Below, one piece after another: positions 44,868-53,122 of a stretch of DNA of 64,000 nucleotides. Location of the stretch: NCBI GenBank assembly GCA_004356105.1, contig SMYC01000105.1, positions 1-64,000 of the forward strand, given 5' to 3'. Position 1 is the stretch's first letter. Each line of letters starts with the position of its first letter. The notes under the pieces are model-generated. The model saw only the letters and a program-made list of their open reading frames with translations, was not told the DNA's origin and did not search any database. Source of the DNA: Acidobacteriota bacterium. Its GTDB lineage: Bacteria; Acidobacteriota; Vicinamibacteria; Marinacidobacterales; SMYC01. The translations under genes and the position numbers were made by a program.

Positions 44868-45106
44868 TCGCGTCCTTCCATGACGTCTTCGAGCCCGGCG
44901 TTCGAATCTAGATCTACGCCAGGGCGCAAGCCTCCTTTTCCCGAAACAGGGAGCGTGAAGCGCCGGGAGCGAGTCTTTTCTGGCGTGTCTCGATATGTGG
45001 CGAGTATCGCCTCGGTGATGGCCTCACCGAGCGAGATCCCTTTCTGCTGAGCTTTGTCCTTACATAGTTCCAGCGCTTCGTCTTGAATGTTGACGGTAGT
45101 TCTCAT
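44864..45106 (-). CDS. vapB: VapB-type ribbon-helix-helix antitoxin
   Basis: 80 residues. RTTVNIQDEALELCKDKAQQ is a ribbon-helix-helix DNA-binding start; the C-terminal tail (PGVDLDSNAGLEDVMEGRE) would wrap the toxin. It precedes the vapC gene with a 4-nt overlap. An inverted repeat upstream is the likely operator. Confidence 0.85.
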   Translation of the reverse strand: MRTTVNIQDEALELCKDKAQQKGISLGEAITEAILATYRDTPEKTRSRRFTLPVSGKGGLRPGVDLDSNAGLEDVMEGRE

Positions 45107-45127
45107 ACTCGAGATTCTACCTAGTCT

Positions 45128-45154
45128 AGCATCAAGATGTCAATATATGATGCT
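45128..45154 (-). promoter_or_regulatory. Inverted-repeat operator of vapBC
   Basis: AGCATCA (45128-45134) and TGATGCT (45148-45154) form an inverted repeat with a 13-nt AT-rich spacer, 22 nt upstream of the vapB start. It fits autoregulation by the VapB-VapC complex. Confidence 0.55.
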
Positions 45155-45168
45155 GTGATGATGGCTAC

Positions 45169-45198
45169 CATCTGTGGTCCGAGCGCTTCGACCGCGAG
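45169..45198 (+). pseudogene. Ten-codon shard of a kinase-TPR gene
   Basis: Plus-strand codons HLWSERFDRE match the highly conserved pre-TPR segment at 40809-40840 (PLWSERFDRE). It is only 30 nt and lies between vapBC and the next gene. The rest of 45155-45325 shows no gene. Confidence 0.45.
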
Positions 45199-45325
45199 CG
45201 CTGAGATCCGCTCCGCGACCAGCCCTGCCTCCAAGCCGTTCTCTCACGGATGAGTATGCAGAGGTCACATTTGTCTTGTTCCTTCTTTTGATGCATATTA
45301 GAGTATAAAATGAGGATTTCTGAAC

Positions 45326-45667
45326 ATGACGAGGATTCAACCTGTACTAAATGAAGCTGAGGCGTCGCTGGTAAACCAGATGGCAGCCTTGACGGGCACG
45401 AAGCGCACGGATGTCATCAAGAATGCTCTCACGGTTTACCACTGGTTCATCAAACAAGCCATCATCGGTGCAAGCGTCGTCGCCCGCAAGCCCTCGGGTG
45501 AGGAGGTGGTCCTCGAGACAGCCGAGCTATCAGCGCTGGAGGGGCAAGCGCAGTTGCTGAGCCCAGCAGAACTGCAAGCTCTAGCCAAGAAGCTGGCGGC
45601 GGCCTCCGACCCAAAGGAAGCTGCCCGACTCAAGGAACGGTTGGCCCGTGGATTCTACGGGATCTGA
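45326..45667 (+). CDS. Small helical protein, possible RHH antitoxin-like member of two-gene module
   Basis: 113 residues, start ATG after an AT-rich leader. RIQPVLNEAEASLVNQMAAL and TGTKRTDVIKNALTVYHWFI look like a ribbon-helix-helix start with a helical arm (T-x-R-x-D-V-I-x-x-A-L). The C-terminus SALEGQAQLLSPAELQALAK and AARLKERLARGFYGI is helical and charged. It lies 3 nt before a second small gene. I do not recognise the family; the RHH reading is by pattern. Confidence 0.6.
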   Translation: MTRIQPVLNEAEASLVNQMAALTGTKRTDVIKNALTVYHWFIKQAIIGASVVARKPSGEEVVLETAELSALEGQAQLLSPAELQALAKKLAAASDPKEAARLKERLARGFYGI

Positions 45668-45670
45668 ACG

Positions 45671-45916
45671 GTGCCTCGCATTCGCCGGAAAAACCTCCCG
45701 CCGGCGCTGTTCCATCACTTGCTCGAGCGGATCCAGGAGCGTCAGATCGACGCTAGTCAGCTCGAGTTGCTGGCCGAGTGGCTGGATGGTGACCCGGAGG
45801 TTCCGGAAGGTCTCTGGTACAAGCAATTCCCTGGCATGACGGTTTGCGGAGAAGGTGATCTGATTCGGACGTTGCTCCTACCAGGGCAAGCTGCCAAGGG
45901 AAAACTGGTTTCCTGA
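45671..45916 (+). CDS. Small unrecognised protein, partner of upstream gene
   Basis: 81 residues from a GTG 3 nt after the previous stop. PRIRRKNLPPALFHHLLERI, QERQIDASQLELLAEWLDGD and FPGMTVCGEGDLIRTLLLPG look like a compact helical domain plus a beta part. I recall this sequence type as a widespread uncharacterised small protein, without a name. Size and order (DNA-binding-like gene first, tight spacing) resemble a toxin-antitoxin module. Confidence 0.6.
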   Translation: MPRIRRKNLPPALFHHLLERIQERQIDASQLELLAEWLDGDPEVPEGLWYKQFPGMTVCGEGDLIRTLLLPGQAAKGKLVS

Positions 45917-45975
45917 CTGAGGTCGTCCCAGACAGCGGAACGTGCTCCACCAGACGAGCTAGCCGAACCGCGTCG

Positions 45976-48900
45976 CTAACGATCCTCCTCGGTCGCGCCC
46001 AAGATCTCGTCGAGCTTTCCGATTTGCTCTTCGAGCTGAGCGGCGAGGCTCTCGTAGCGCTCGACAGCATCGCGGCCCGCACGTTGATCGGCGCGGTCCA
46101 GGTTCTGGTACAGATAGGAGATCTGATCCACGAGCATCGGCTGCGAGTAGCGCCGAGACACCGTGTTGAGCTCTTCGTCGATCTGCTCGAGAGCGGCTTT
46201 CTGCCCGTCCGAAGCGCTCTCGAGCGCTTTCTCGAGCCGCGAAGCCGCGAGCCGAGCTCGACTGAGTGCATCCCGTGCCTTCAGCGCCAAGCTCACCTGG
46301 CCGGTGACATCTTCCGGTGAGACGTAGCCTTCTTTCACGATGCGGGGATCCATGAGGGCTTCGAAAGAGACCGTCTCGGTCCAGTCACCGACTTTGAGAC
46401 GCGCCTGATAGGTCCCCGGCGCGGCCAAGGGGCCGCGGCGTCCGGAGCTCGAAGCATCGTCGTTCCATGGTCCCGCGTGGCGAAGATCCCACGTGAATCG
46501 GTGCATGCCCGCGCTCTTGTCGAGCTTGGCTGTACCCACACGTTCGAGCCGCCACTCGCGCATGCTCGCTTCCTCGGGCAAGACGTTGGTCTCACCGCTC
46601 GCGTCGCTAGAGAAGCTGCGCACGACCTGACCCTCTCCGTCGAGAATCTCGAGCTCGATCTCTCCCGTCGGTTCGCTCGCGAGATAGTAATCGATGTTAG
46701 CGCCAGCTTCGGGATATTGAGGCTCGTCGGGCGACATCACTGTGCGATTCCCGCGACGAGGCATCCGAAGCCGATAAGGATCTTTGACCGCGAAAAGGTG
46801 CGCGTCGGCAGAGGCGACACGCTCGTCGATCTCGTGCAGCGGCGTCAAATCGTAAAGGATCCAAAAGCTTCGTCCCATCGTGGACATCACAAGGTCTTTG
46901 TCGACGATTTTCAAATCTGTGATCGGCGTGACCGGCAAGTTCAACTGAAACGTCTGCCAGCTCTCGCCGTCGTCGAAAGAGATGAACATCCCGAACTCGG
47001 TGCCGGCATAGAGAAGCCCGGCGCGGTCCGGATCCTCGCGCACCACACGGACGGGATGATCGTTCGGAATGCCGTTGTCTCCTGTCGTGATGCGCGTCCA
47101 GGTCTCACCGTAATTCTCAGTCTTATAAACGTGAGGCTCGAAATCGCCCACTTGGTAACGAAGGATCGCCGCGTAGGCTTTCGACGGCATGTGCGGGGAC
47201 ACTTCGATATTCTGTACGCGTCCGTACGGCCCGATCCCGGGAGGCGTGACGTTCTTCCAGTTCTTGCCGTTGTCTCGCGTGAGATGGATCGGTCCATCGT
47301 TGGCGCCAACCCAAATGACGCCCTTCTCGTGCGGGGATTCTTGAATCTCGTAAATGACCGCGAAGTGCTCCTCGCCGGTCACGTCGATCGTGATGGGATC
47401 GCCGGAAACAACTTGGGTCTCTGATGTGAACGCGGTGAGATCCGGAGAGATGGTCTGCCAAACGCGCCCGCCATCCTCGGTCACGTGGACGTATTGCGAC
47501 GTGTGGTACACGCGATCCGGGTTGTGCGGCGACACATGGATAGGCGCCACCCGCTGAAACCGATACTGAAGGTCTTTCGGGTTGTGCCCGTAGATGTTCC
47601 AGAAGCCTACATAATAATGTTGCTCCTGACCGGTGCGGCGATTGAAGATCCCAAATCGGCCTTTGCAATCCGCGTAGACGATGGCCGGGTCTCCCGGTTT
47701 CGGCACGGCGGGGCCGGTCTCGCAGCCTCCTTGCGCTTCCCAAAGCGCCGTGTGCCCGCCGGGCATGCTCCTCGGCGGTAGGCTCGGAACCGAAATCGTC
47801 GAGTTGTCCTGCTGGCCGGCATAGAGGCGGTAGGGAAACTCGTCGCTGATATCGACTTGATAGAGCTCCGCCGTGGGCTGGTTGTGCTGTGACGACCACG
47901 TCTTGCCACCGTCGAGGGTAACGTTCGCGCCTCCATCATTCGATTGGACGAAAATATCCGGGTTGTCAGGGTTGATCCACATATCGTGGTTGTCACCGTG
48001 CGGGGTGGAGTGACGGGTCCACGTGGCGCCCGCGTCCTCGGACTTGTAATAGCCCTCCGCCATTCCCCAAAGGATGTCCGGGTTTTTCGGATGCGCTTCG
48101 AGGTTGCAGTAGTAAAAAGGCCGATTCCGGATGGGTTGGAAGTCCGACACTTGACGCCAGCCGGCGCCGCGATTATCGGAGCGGTAGACGCCGCCTTCTT
48201 TTCCCGGCGCCTCGATGAGCACATAGACACGGTTGGGATCCCCCGCGGAAACCGCTAAATCTGATTTACCGCGAAGCCCGTTCGGCAAGCCGGTCGTCAA
48301 ATGCTCCCACGTATCGCCGCCATCATCCGTCTTGTAAACGCCGCCTTCGTGCCCACCGCTGATGATGGTCCACGGTTTGCGCTCGACGCGCCACATGGAG
48401 GCATAGATCTCGTTCGGGTTGTCGGGAGCGAATTCCAGGTCGACAGCACCTGTCTCGTCGGAGACGTAAAGGACTAGCTCCCAGCTCTCGCCGCCGTCTT
48501 TCGAGCGATAGACACCGCGCTCGGGGTTCGCGGCGAACGGGTTGCCGATGGCCGCGACATAGACGAGGTTGTAATCGTCGGGGTGGATGAGTACGGCGCC
48601 GCTATTGCCCGTCTTCTCGAGCCCCATATGCGTCCACGTCTCGCCCGCATCGGTGGATTTGTAAACGCCTTTGCCGATGATGACGTTGCTGCGCAATCCG
48701 TCCGAGCCGGTGCTTACGTAAATAATGTTAGGGTTCGAGTCCGCAACACGGATCGCGCCGATCGATCCCGTGGCGAAGTAGCCATCGGAGATGGGATGCC
48801 AATGGATCCCGTTGTCCTCGGTCTTCCAGACGCCGCCGCCGACCGTTCCCATGTAGAAGGTGGACGGTTGCGCACGATGCCCGGCCACAGCCGTCACACG

Positions 48901-49020
48901 TCCGCCGCGGGACGGGCCCACCATCCGGTACTCTAGGCCTGAGAACAAGTTTTTGGGATACTCGGCCATCGCGGCCGGAACCAATCCCAAGACAGCCAAA
49001 GCCATCGCGATTTTCTTCAT
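45976..49020 (-). CDS. Exported VPS10/sortilin-like propeller protein, second paralogue
   Basis: 1,014 residues with a signal peptide (KKIAMALAVLGLVPAAMA); GGAGT lies 8 nt upstream of the ATG. BNR-type blades recur: GGVWKTEDNGIHWHPI, GVYKSTDAGETWTHMG, GVYRSKDGGESWELV, GVYKTDDGGDTWEHL and GGRVWQTISPD. The C-terminal 150 residues are helical (ARLAASRLEKALESASDGQK). It shares domain plan and wording with 15342-18515, so they are paralogues. Function is unknown; substrate-binding or hydrolase roles are only database labels. Confidence 0.85.
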   Translation of the reverse strand: MKKIAMALAVLGLVPAAMAEYPKNLFSGLEYRMVGPSRGGRVTAVAGHRAQPSTFYMGTVGGGVWKTEDNGIHWHPISDGYFATGSIGAIRVADSNPNIIYVSTGSDGLRSNVIIGKGVYKSTDAGETWTHMGLEKTGNSGAVLIHPDDYNLVYVAAIGNPFAANPERGVYRSKDGGESWELVLYVSDETGAVDLEFAPDNPNEIYASMWRVERKPWTIISGGHEGGVYKTDDGGDTWEHLTTGLPNGLRGKSDLAVSAGDPNRVYVLIEAPGKEGGVYRSDNRGAGWRQVSDFQPIRNRPFYYCNLEAHPKNPDILWGMAEGYYKSEDAGATWTRHSTPHGDNHDMWINPDNPDIFVQSNDGGANVTLDGGKTWSSQHNQPTAELYQVDISDEFPYRLYAGQQDNSTISVPSLPPRSMPGGHTALWEAQGGCETGPAVPKPGDPAIVYADCKGRFGIFNRRTGQEQHYYVGFWNIYGHNPKDLQYRFQRVAPIHVSPHNPDRVYHTSQYVHVTEDGGRVWQTISPDLTAFTSETQVVSGDPITIDVTGEEHFAVIYEIQESPHEKGVIWVGANDGPIHLTRDNGKNWKNVTPPGIGPYGRVQNIEVSPHMPSKAYAAILRYQVGDFEPHVYKTENYGETWTRITTGDNGIPNDHPVRVVREDPDRAGLLYAGTEFGMFISFDDGESWQTFQLNLPVTPITDLKIVDKDLVMSTMGRSFWILYDLTPLHEIDERVASADAHLFAVKDPYRLRMPRRGNRTVMSPDEPQYPEAGANIDYYLASEPTGEIELEILDGEGQVVRSFSSDASGETNVLPEEASMREWRLERVGTAKLDKSAGMHRFTWDLRHAGPWNDDASSSGRRGPLAAPGTYQARLKVGDWTETVSFEALMDPRIVKEGYVSPEDVTGQVSLALKARDALSRARLAASRLEKALESASDGQKAALEQIDEELNTVSRRYSQPMLVDQISYLYQNLDRADQRAGRDAVERYESLAAQLEEQIGKLDEILGATEEDR

Positions 49021-49094
49021 GACATGACTCCTAACGAAACCCCTCGCCGCGAAGGATAGTATCTAGCATGAAAGCATATGACAAACGCGGCTTT

Positions 49095-50528
49095 TTAAAC
49101 CAGTGGAAGAATGGTGCTCAGCACGAGCACCTCCAATAGTCCAATCACCCCGATAACGACGAGGGCCAGAGACCAAGTGCGGAACGTCTCCGTCTCCGAG
49201 AAACCGCTCATCTTGCAAACGACCCAGAACCCGCTATCGTTCATCCACGAAACGATGCCGGAGCCGAATCCAATGGCGGCGTAGACGTAGATGCGGTGGT
49301 ACGGCAAGGTCTCCGGCAACACGGCCGTCATCAAAGCTGCCGTCGTGATCATGGAAACCGTGCCCGAGCCTTGAGCGATCTTCATCACCGAGGCGACGGC
49401 GAAGGCGAGCCACAAATACGTCGCGCCGCTACCCCCGACGGCCCATTCACGGAGAATCGTATCGATGCCGATACGCGACAACATGCCGCCGAACGCACCA
49501 CCGGCGCTCGTAATAAGAATGATGACGCCCGCGCTCACGATCGCAGGCTCGAGCGACTCGCTGAGCTCTCGAAACGTCAGGTCTCTTTGCCGCTTGAGCA
49601 CCCACGCGGCGATGAGAGCAGCCGCAAGAAGTGCGAAGTTCTTGTTGCCGAAAAACGCGGTCCAAACCAAAAGCTCGCTCCACCCGACTACGCCCACAAT
49701 GCTATGACCGGCGATCAACAGCACGGGGAGCAGCACGGGCAAAACCGACACCCAAAGCCCCGGCAGAACCGGTTCCTCACGCGCTGGTTCGGGGACCGCC
49801 GTCTCAATAATGTTGGGCGTCAGCGTTTTGTCGACGCGATGGCAGACAAACAGTACAACCACTGCCGGCGGAATGCTCATGAGAAGGCCGCCGATGATGG
49901 CCGTTCCCAAATCGAGGCCGAGTGTTTCGGCCATCACGAGCGGGCCGGGTGTGGGCGGCACGAGCGAGTGCGCGATGAACGCACCCGCGCTCATCGCCAT
50001 CACGTAGAGAACGTAGTGCCCGCCCGTGCGCCGCCTGAGCGAGCGGGCGAGCGGTACGAGCAAAAGGAACACGGTATCGAAGAAGACCGGAATCGACAGG
50101 ACGTAGCCACTAGCCATGAGAGCCGCACCCGCACGGCGCTCACCAAAAAGAAGGAGCATCGCGGAAACGATGCGATCGGCCGCCCCGCTTCCAATGAGGC
50201 ACTGCCCGATCACGGCGGCGAGCACAATGACGATCCCGATGCTCGCCGCCGTCGCGCCGAATCCTTCCGCGGTGAGCTCGAGAGCCAAGACGGGTTGCGG
50301 CAAGTCTTTGCCAGCGAGAATCTCGGAACGTACACCCTCTAGCTCTTCCGGTGGGAGGTCAGGGTGGCGGCGCTCGGCGCGCTCGAGCTCCGCCTCCATC
50401 AACGGGCGCGGGGAGACAACGCCCACGAGCACCGAGGCGAGCACGAGAGCCAAGAAAGGATGGAGATCGAGCACGACGATGGCCAAGATGATGAAAACAA
50501 TGGACGTAACGAGAACGATGAAGGCCAT
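49095..50528 (-). CDS. GntP-family permease
   Basis: 477 residues with about 13 membrane helices. ALMASGYVLSIPVFFDTVFL and VPPTPGPLVMAETLG are GntP-family signatures, and GFGSGIVSWMNDSGFWVV is the conserved late segment. The family imports gluconate and other sugar acids or hydroxy acids with protons. An insertion of about 40 charged residues after helix 2 (RPLMEAELERAERRHPDLPP) is unusual. It is downstream of the VPS10-like gene in the chromosome but 74 nt upstream in transcription order, so a joint operon is possible. Confidence 0.9.
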   Translation of the reverse strand: MAFIVLVTSIVFIILAIVVLDLHPFLALVLASVLVGVVSPRPLMEAELERAERRHPDLPPEELEGVRSEILAGKDLPQPVLALELTAEGFGATAASIGIVIVLAAVIGQCLIGSGAADRIVSAMLLLFGERRAGAALMASGYVLSIPVFFDTVFLLLVPLARSLRRRTGGHYVLYVMAMSAGAFIAHSLVPPTPGPLVMAETLGLDLGTAIIGGLLMSIPPAVVVLFVCHRVDKTLTPNIIETAVPEPAREEPVLPGLWVSVLPVLLPVLLIAGHSIVGVVGWSELLVWTAFFGNKNFALLAAALIAAWVLKRQRDLTFRELSESLEPAIVSAGVIILITSAGGAFGGMLSRIGIDTILREWAVGGSGATYLWLAFAVASVMKIAQGSGTVSMITTAALMTAVLPETLPYHRIYVYAAIGFGSGIVSWMNDSGFWVVCKMSGFSETETFRTWSLALVVIGVIGLLEVLVLSTILPLV

Positions 50529-50687
50529 CTAGAAAACCTCGAGCTTGAGGCATCGTACACTAAGTGGCCCCAGTGGCCTCGATTGCCCATAAGGCGCCTC
50601 TCGTCAGGCCTTTACGGTACGTCTGTCCCCTTTTTCGCACCAAGTTGCTACAATTGAAGGTAAACCGCTCCCGCACAGTCAAAACAC

Positions 50688-52028
50688 ATGGGAAAAGACC
50701 GTATTCTGGTCGTTGATGACGACCCCGACAACCGGGTGATGATCACCCACTTCCTTTCGAGCTGGGGGTATGTCGTGGATGCCGCCAAGAACGGTAGAAT
50801 TGCGCTCGAAAGAGTCGAGTCCGATCCGCCCAATCTTGTCTTGTTGGATCTCCAGATGCCCGAGATGGACGGGTTCGAGGCGTGCGAACGGCTGAAGACG
50901 AACCCAAAGACCGAATGGATTCCTGTGATCATCTTTACCGGTCTAGAGAAGATGTCGCACCGGATCCGTGGGTTCCGGCACGGCGCGGACGACTATATAC
51001 TGAAAACCGTGGAGCCGGACGAGCTACGGACCCGCATCCAAGCCGTGTTGAAACGCACCAAGAAATATTCGAGTCTGGCCGTCCTGGGAGCGCAACAGGC
51101 CGCATCGGGCACCGCACCGGCACCCGCGGCTCGCCCGGCCCCGCCTGCCGCGGCTCCTGCTGATGCCGCGGCCAAACCCAAACCCAAAGGCAAGGCTAAA
51201 TCGAAGCCAAGCACGAAACCCGAGGCCGCCAAAAACGCTGCCGCGCCTCCGACAGCAAGCTCGGATTCAGCGGTATCGGTATCTCTTGCGCGCACCCCGT
51301 TCCCGGATGCCATGAAGCTGGTCCTGGCGCATGGCAGGAGCGGCGTCGTCGAGGTCCAAAACGGGAATCACCAGGGCAAGGTGCTCGTTCACGAGGGCGG
51401 CGTCATCCACGCGATTCACGAGCAGCACGTCGGCGAAGAGGCTTTCTACGAGCTCGCGCTCTGGAAAAAAGGACATTTCGAGTTCAAGGAAGGGGCTCCC
51501 GCAAAGAAACGGACCATCACGACACCGACCAGACGCCTTCTCGTCGAGGCGAGTCGCCGGTTGGACGCGTGGAACATGATCGCGTCCAAGGTCAAGAACT
51601 TCGACCTGATACCGAAATGGCTACCTATGTCTGCCAAGTCGATTCGTTTGACGAAGTCCGACTGGGCCATCATCCACCTCGTGGACGGGAGCCGCTCTAT
51701 CCGTGAAATCGTCGACGAGCTGAAGACCGATATCTTCGAGGCAGGGCGCGTCGTCTACAGTCTCATCACTGTTGGCGTGCTCCGATTGGACAAAGAATCC
51801 GAACCTCAGACCGGCGCGTTCGACCTCGTCCCGAAACGAGGAAACGACATCGTCATCGACGAGCCCTTTGCTCTGACTCTCCAGGAGTGGGAGCTTCTGT
51901 CGCAAGTCGACGGCCGGCGCGACCTCGGGACGATCCGCGCGTCGATGAAGATGGCGCTTCCGGAGTTCATGAAGAGTGTGCGCGGATTGAAGGAAAAAGG
52001 GTTCCTCAAGCTCGTTGCTCGCGGGTAA
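50688..52028 (+). CDS. Response regulator with DUF4388 and winged-helix-like C-terminus
   Basis: 446 residues. Receiver domain (about 4-125): DDDPDN acid pocket, phosphorylated Asp in LVLLDLQMPEMDG, Thr in IIFTGLEK, and Lys in DDYILKT. Then an Ala/Pro/Lys-rich linker (about 140-195), a DUF4388 domain (about 205-300; AMKLVLAHGRSGVVEVQNGN) and two helical units that look like winged-helix folds (about 315-440; LVDGSRSIREIVDEL and VDGRRDLGTIRAS). DUF4388 occurs in gliding and signalling proteins of delta-proteobacteria and Acidobacteriota. The cognate kinase is not in the window. Confidence 0.85.
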   Translation: MGKDRILVVDDDPDNRVMITHFLSSWGYVVDAAKNGRIALERVESDPPNLVLLDLQMPEMDGFEACERLKTNPKTEWIPVIIFTGLEKMSHRIRGFRHGADDYILKTVEPDELRTRIQAVLKRTKKYSSLAVLGAQQAASGTAPAPAARPAPPAAAPADAAAKPKPKGKAKSKPSTKPEAAKNAAAPPTASSDSAVSVSLARTPFPDAMKLVLAHGRSGVVEVQNGNHQGKVLVHEGGVIHAIHEQHVGEEAFYELALWKKGHFEFKEGAPAKKRTITTPTRRLLVEASRRLDAWNMIASKVKNFDLIPKWLPMSAKSIRLTKSDWAIIHLVDGSRSIREIVDELKTDIFEAGRVVYSLITVGVLRLDKESEPQTGAFDLVPKRGNDIVIDEPFALTLQEWELLSQVDGRRDLGTIRASMKMALPEFMKSVRGLKEKGFLKLVARG

Positions 52029-52033
52029 CGATA

Positions 52034-52118
52034 GCCGGCCTCCCTCTTGCTTTTTTCGTCCAGATTGCGGATAATCGAAGTATAAGACATTACCGATCTT
52101 CAACGGGGGGAGGCCGGC
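52034..52118 (+). promoter_or_regulatory. Long-range inverted repeat that would sequester an RBS
   Basis: GCCGGCCTCCC (52034-52044) and its exact complement GGGAGGCCGGC (52108-52118) are 63 nt apart. The right arm holds the GGGGGGAGG ribosome-binding site of the hydroxylase gene whose ATG is at 52120. Pairing of the arms would hide it. The loop is AT-rich with a T-run (GCTTTTTTC), which could also help end upstream transcription. Confidence 0.6.
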
Positions 52119-52119
52119 C

Positions 52120-52971
52120 ATGCAGCACCAATGGCCCATCATCAAGGTTGCTCTCGCAGCGATCCTGTCTTTCCTCGCCGTCAGTTTGCTCCATCTAGAC
52201 GCCTTCAGCACATCCGCCCTCTCACTCGGACTCATGGGATGGGTGTTTCTAGGAGCCCTGTACACTCAGTTCGTGGAATATTGGTGCCATCGCGTTCCGA
52301 TGCACCGCCGTGTGAAGATGCTCGAGTTCATTCGGCTCAGCCACATCCAACACCATCGCATCTTCCACGGTAAGAACTTTCAGATAAATGACGCGGCGAT
52401 GCTCGAGCACATCCCCGGGCGCTACTGGGGCTTCCCCCTCCTGTTCGTTCTTCACTACGCGGTGCTCGTTTGGATCTTGGCGCCCGCGGATTGCCTGGCC
52501 TTCCTCCTGGGAACGGTCCTTCACTACCTGGCATTCGAGATATCGCACTGGCTAACCCATATCGAGGACAATGTCGTCGATCGCGCCATCGCTCGGCTCC
52601 CCTGGTTGGGAGCCCTCCGTCTCCGCCAGATCGAGCACCATCGCATCCACCACGAAGTCCCGGAATACGCGTTCAACTTCAACCCCCCGTATCTCGGCGA
52701 CCGCCTCGCGGGCCGCATGCCGCCAAAAGAGGAACCCGCCCGCCTTCGCCCTTCGGGCTACGGAGGGGTAAACCCGCCGCCTGTCACAGCCATTCCCGTA
52801 ACGGTACCAGCAATCGTCGTCGAGCCGCGTTGGCCCCATCTGTGGCAGAAACCGTTCATTCGCTACGGGTCGGTCGCCGCCGCAAGCGTCGCCCTCGTGG
52901 GCGCGGTCGTACTCGCCCACGGCGTGTGGGCTCACCACAAAAACCTAACCCCCTCCGACCAAACCTCGTAG
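52120..52971 (+). CDS. Fatty acid hydroxylase/sterol desaturase family membrane enzyme
   Basis: 283 residues, four or five membrane helices. The di-iron His clusters are present: HRVPMH, HIQHH, HWLTH and HHRIHH, in the order typical of the superfamily. It hydroxylates or desaturates a lipid using O2 at the membrane. A Pro-rich hinge leads to a C-terminal helix (SVAAASVALVGAVVLAHGVW) not usual in the family. The right arm of an inverted repeat overlaps its RBS. Confidence 0.85.
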   Translation: MQHQWPIIKVALAAILSFLAVSLLHLDAFSTSALSLGLMGWVFLGALYTQFVEYWCHRVPMHRRVKMLEFIRLSHIQHHRIFHGKNFQINDAAMLEHIPGRYWGFPLLFVLHYAVLVWILAPADCLAFLLGTVLHYLAFEISHWLTHIEDNVVDRAIARLPWLGALRLRQIEHHRIHHEVPEYAFNFNPPYLGDRLAGRMPPKEEPARLRPSGYGGVNPPPVTAIPVTVPAIVVEPRWPHLWQKPFIRYGSVAAASVALVGAVVLAHGVWAHHKNLTPSDQTS

Positions 52972-53091
52972 CGTCCACGCGCGGGAAAACCGAGGGGTTC
53001 CCCCCCCCACTCCATCTTCTTCGTGTAGCCAATCCACTCCGCTTTTTCGGCGGATGCTGGTGTCGATATTGCAGTTAGCGCCGAAAATGGC

Positions 53092-53107
53092 GGGCACATA
53101 ACTTGCA
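53092..53107 (+). promoter_or_regulatory. Candidate sigma-54 promoter
   Basis: GGGCAC-N5-TTGCA, with GG and GC 10 nt apart, matches the -24/-12 consensus TGGCAC-N5-TTGC at all but one base. Transcription would begin near 53117, only a few nt before the GTG of the sigma-54 activator gene, so translation would be nearly leaderless or start further in. Confidence 0.6.
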
Positions 53108-53122
53108 ATCAATCTATGAGTT

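Noticed and set aside
50600-50640. TTCGCACCAAGTTGC as a sigma-54 promoter before the receiver-DUF4388 gene
   Set aside because: The GG of the -24 element is missing and the spacing to GC is one base short.
53036-53056. CCG-CTTTTT-CGG hairpin before the sigma-54 activator gene
   Set aside because: Stem of only 3-4 bp and no T-run after it; too weak to call a terminator.
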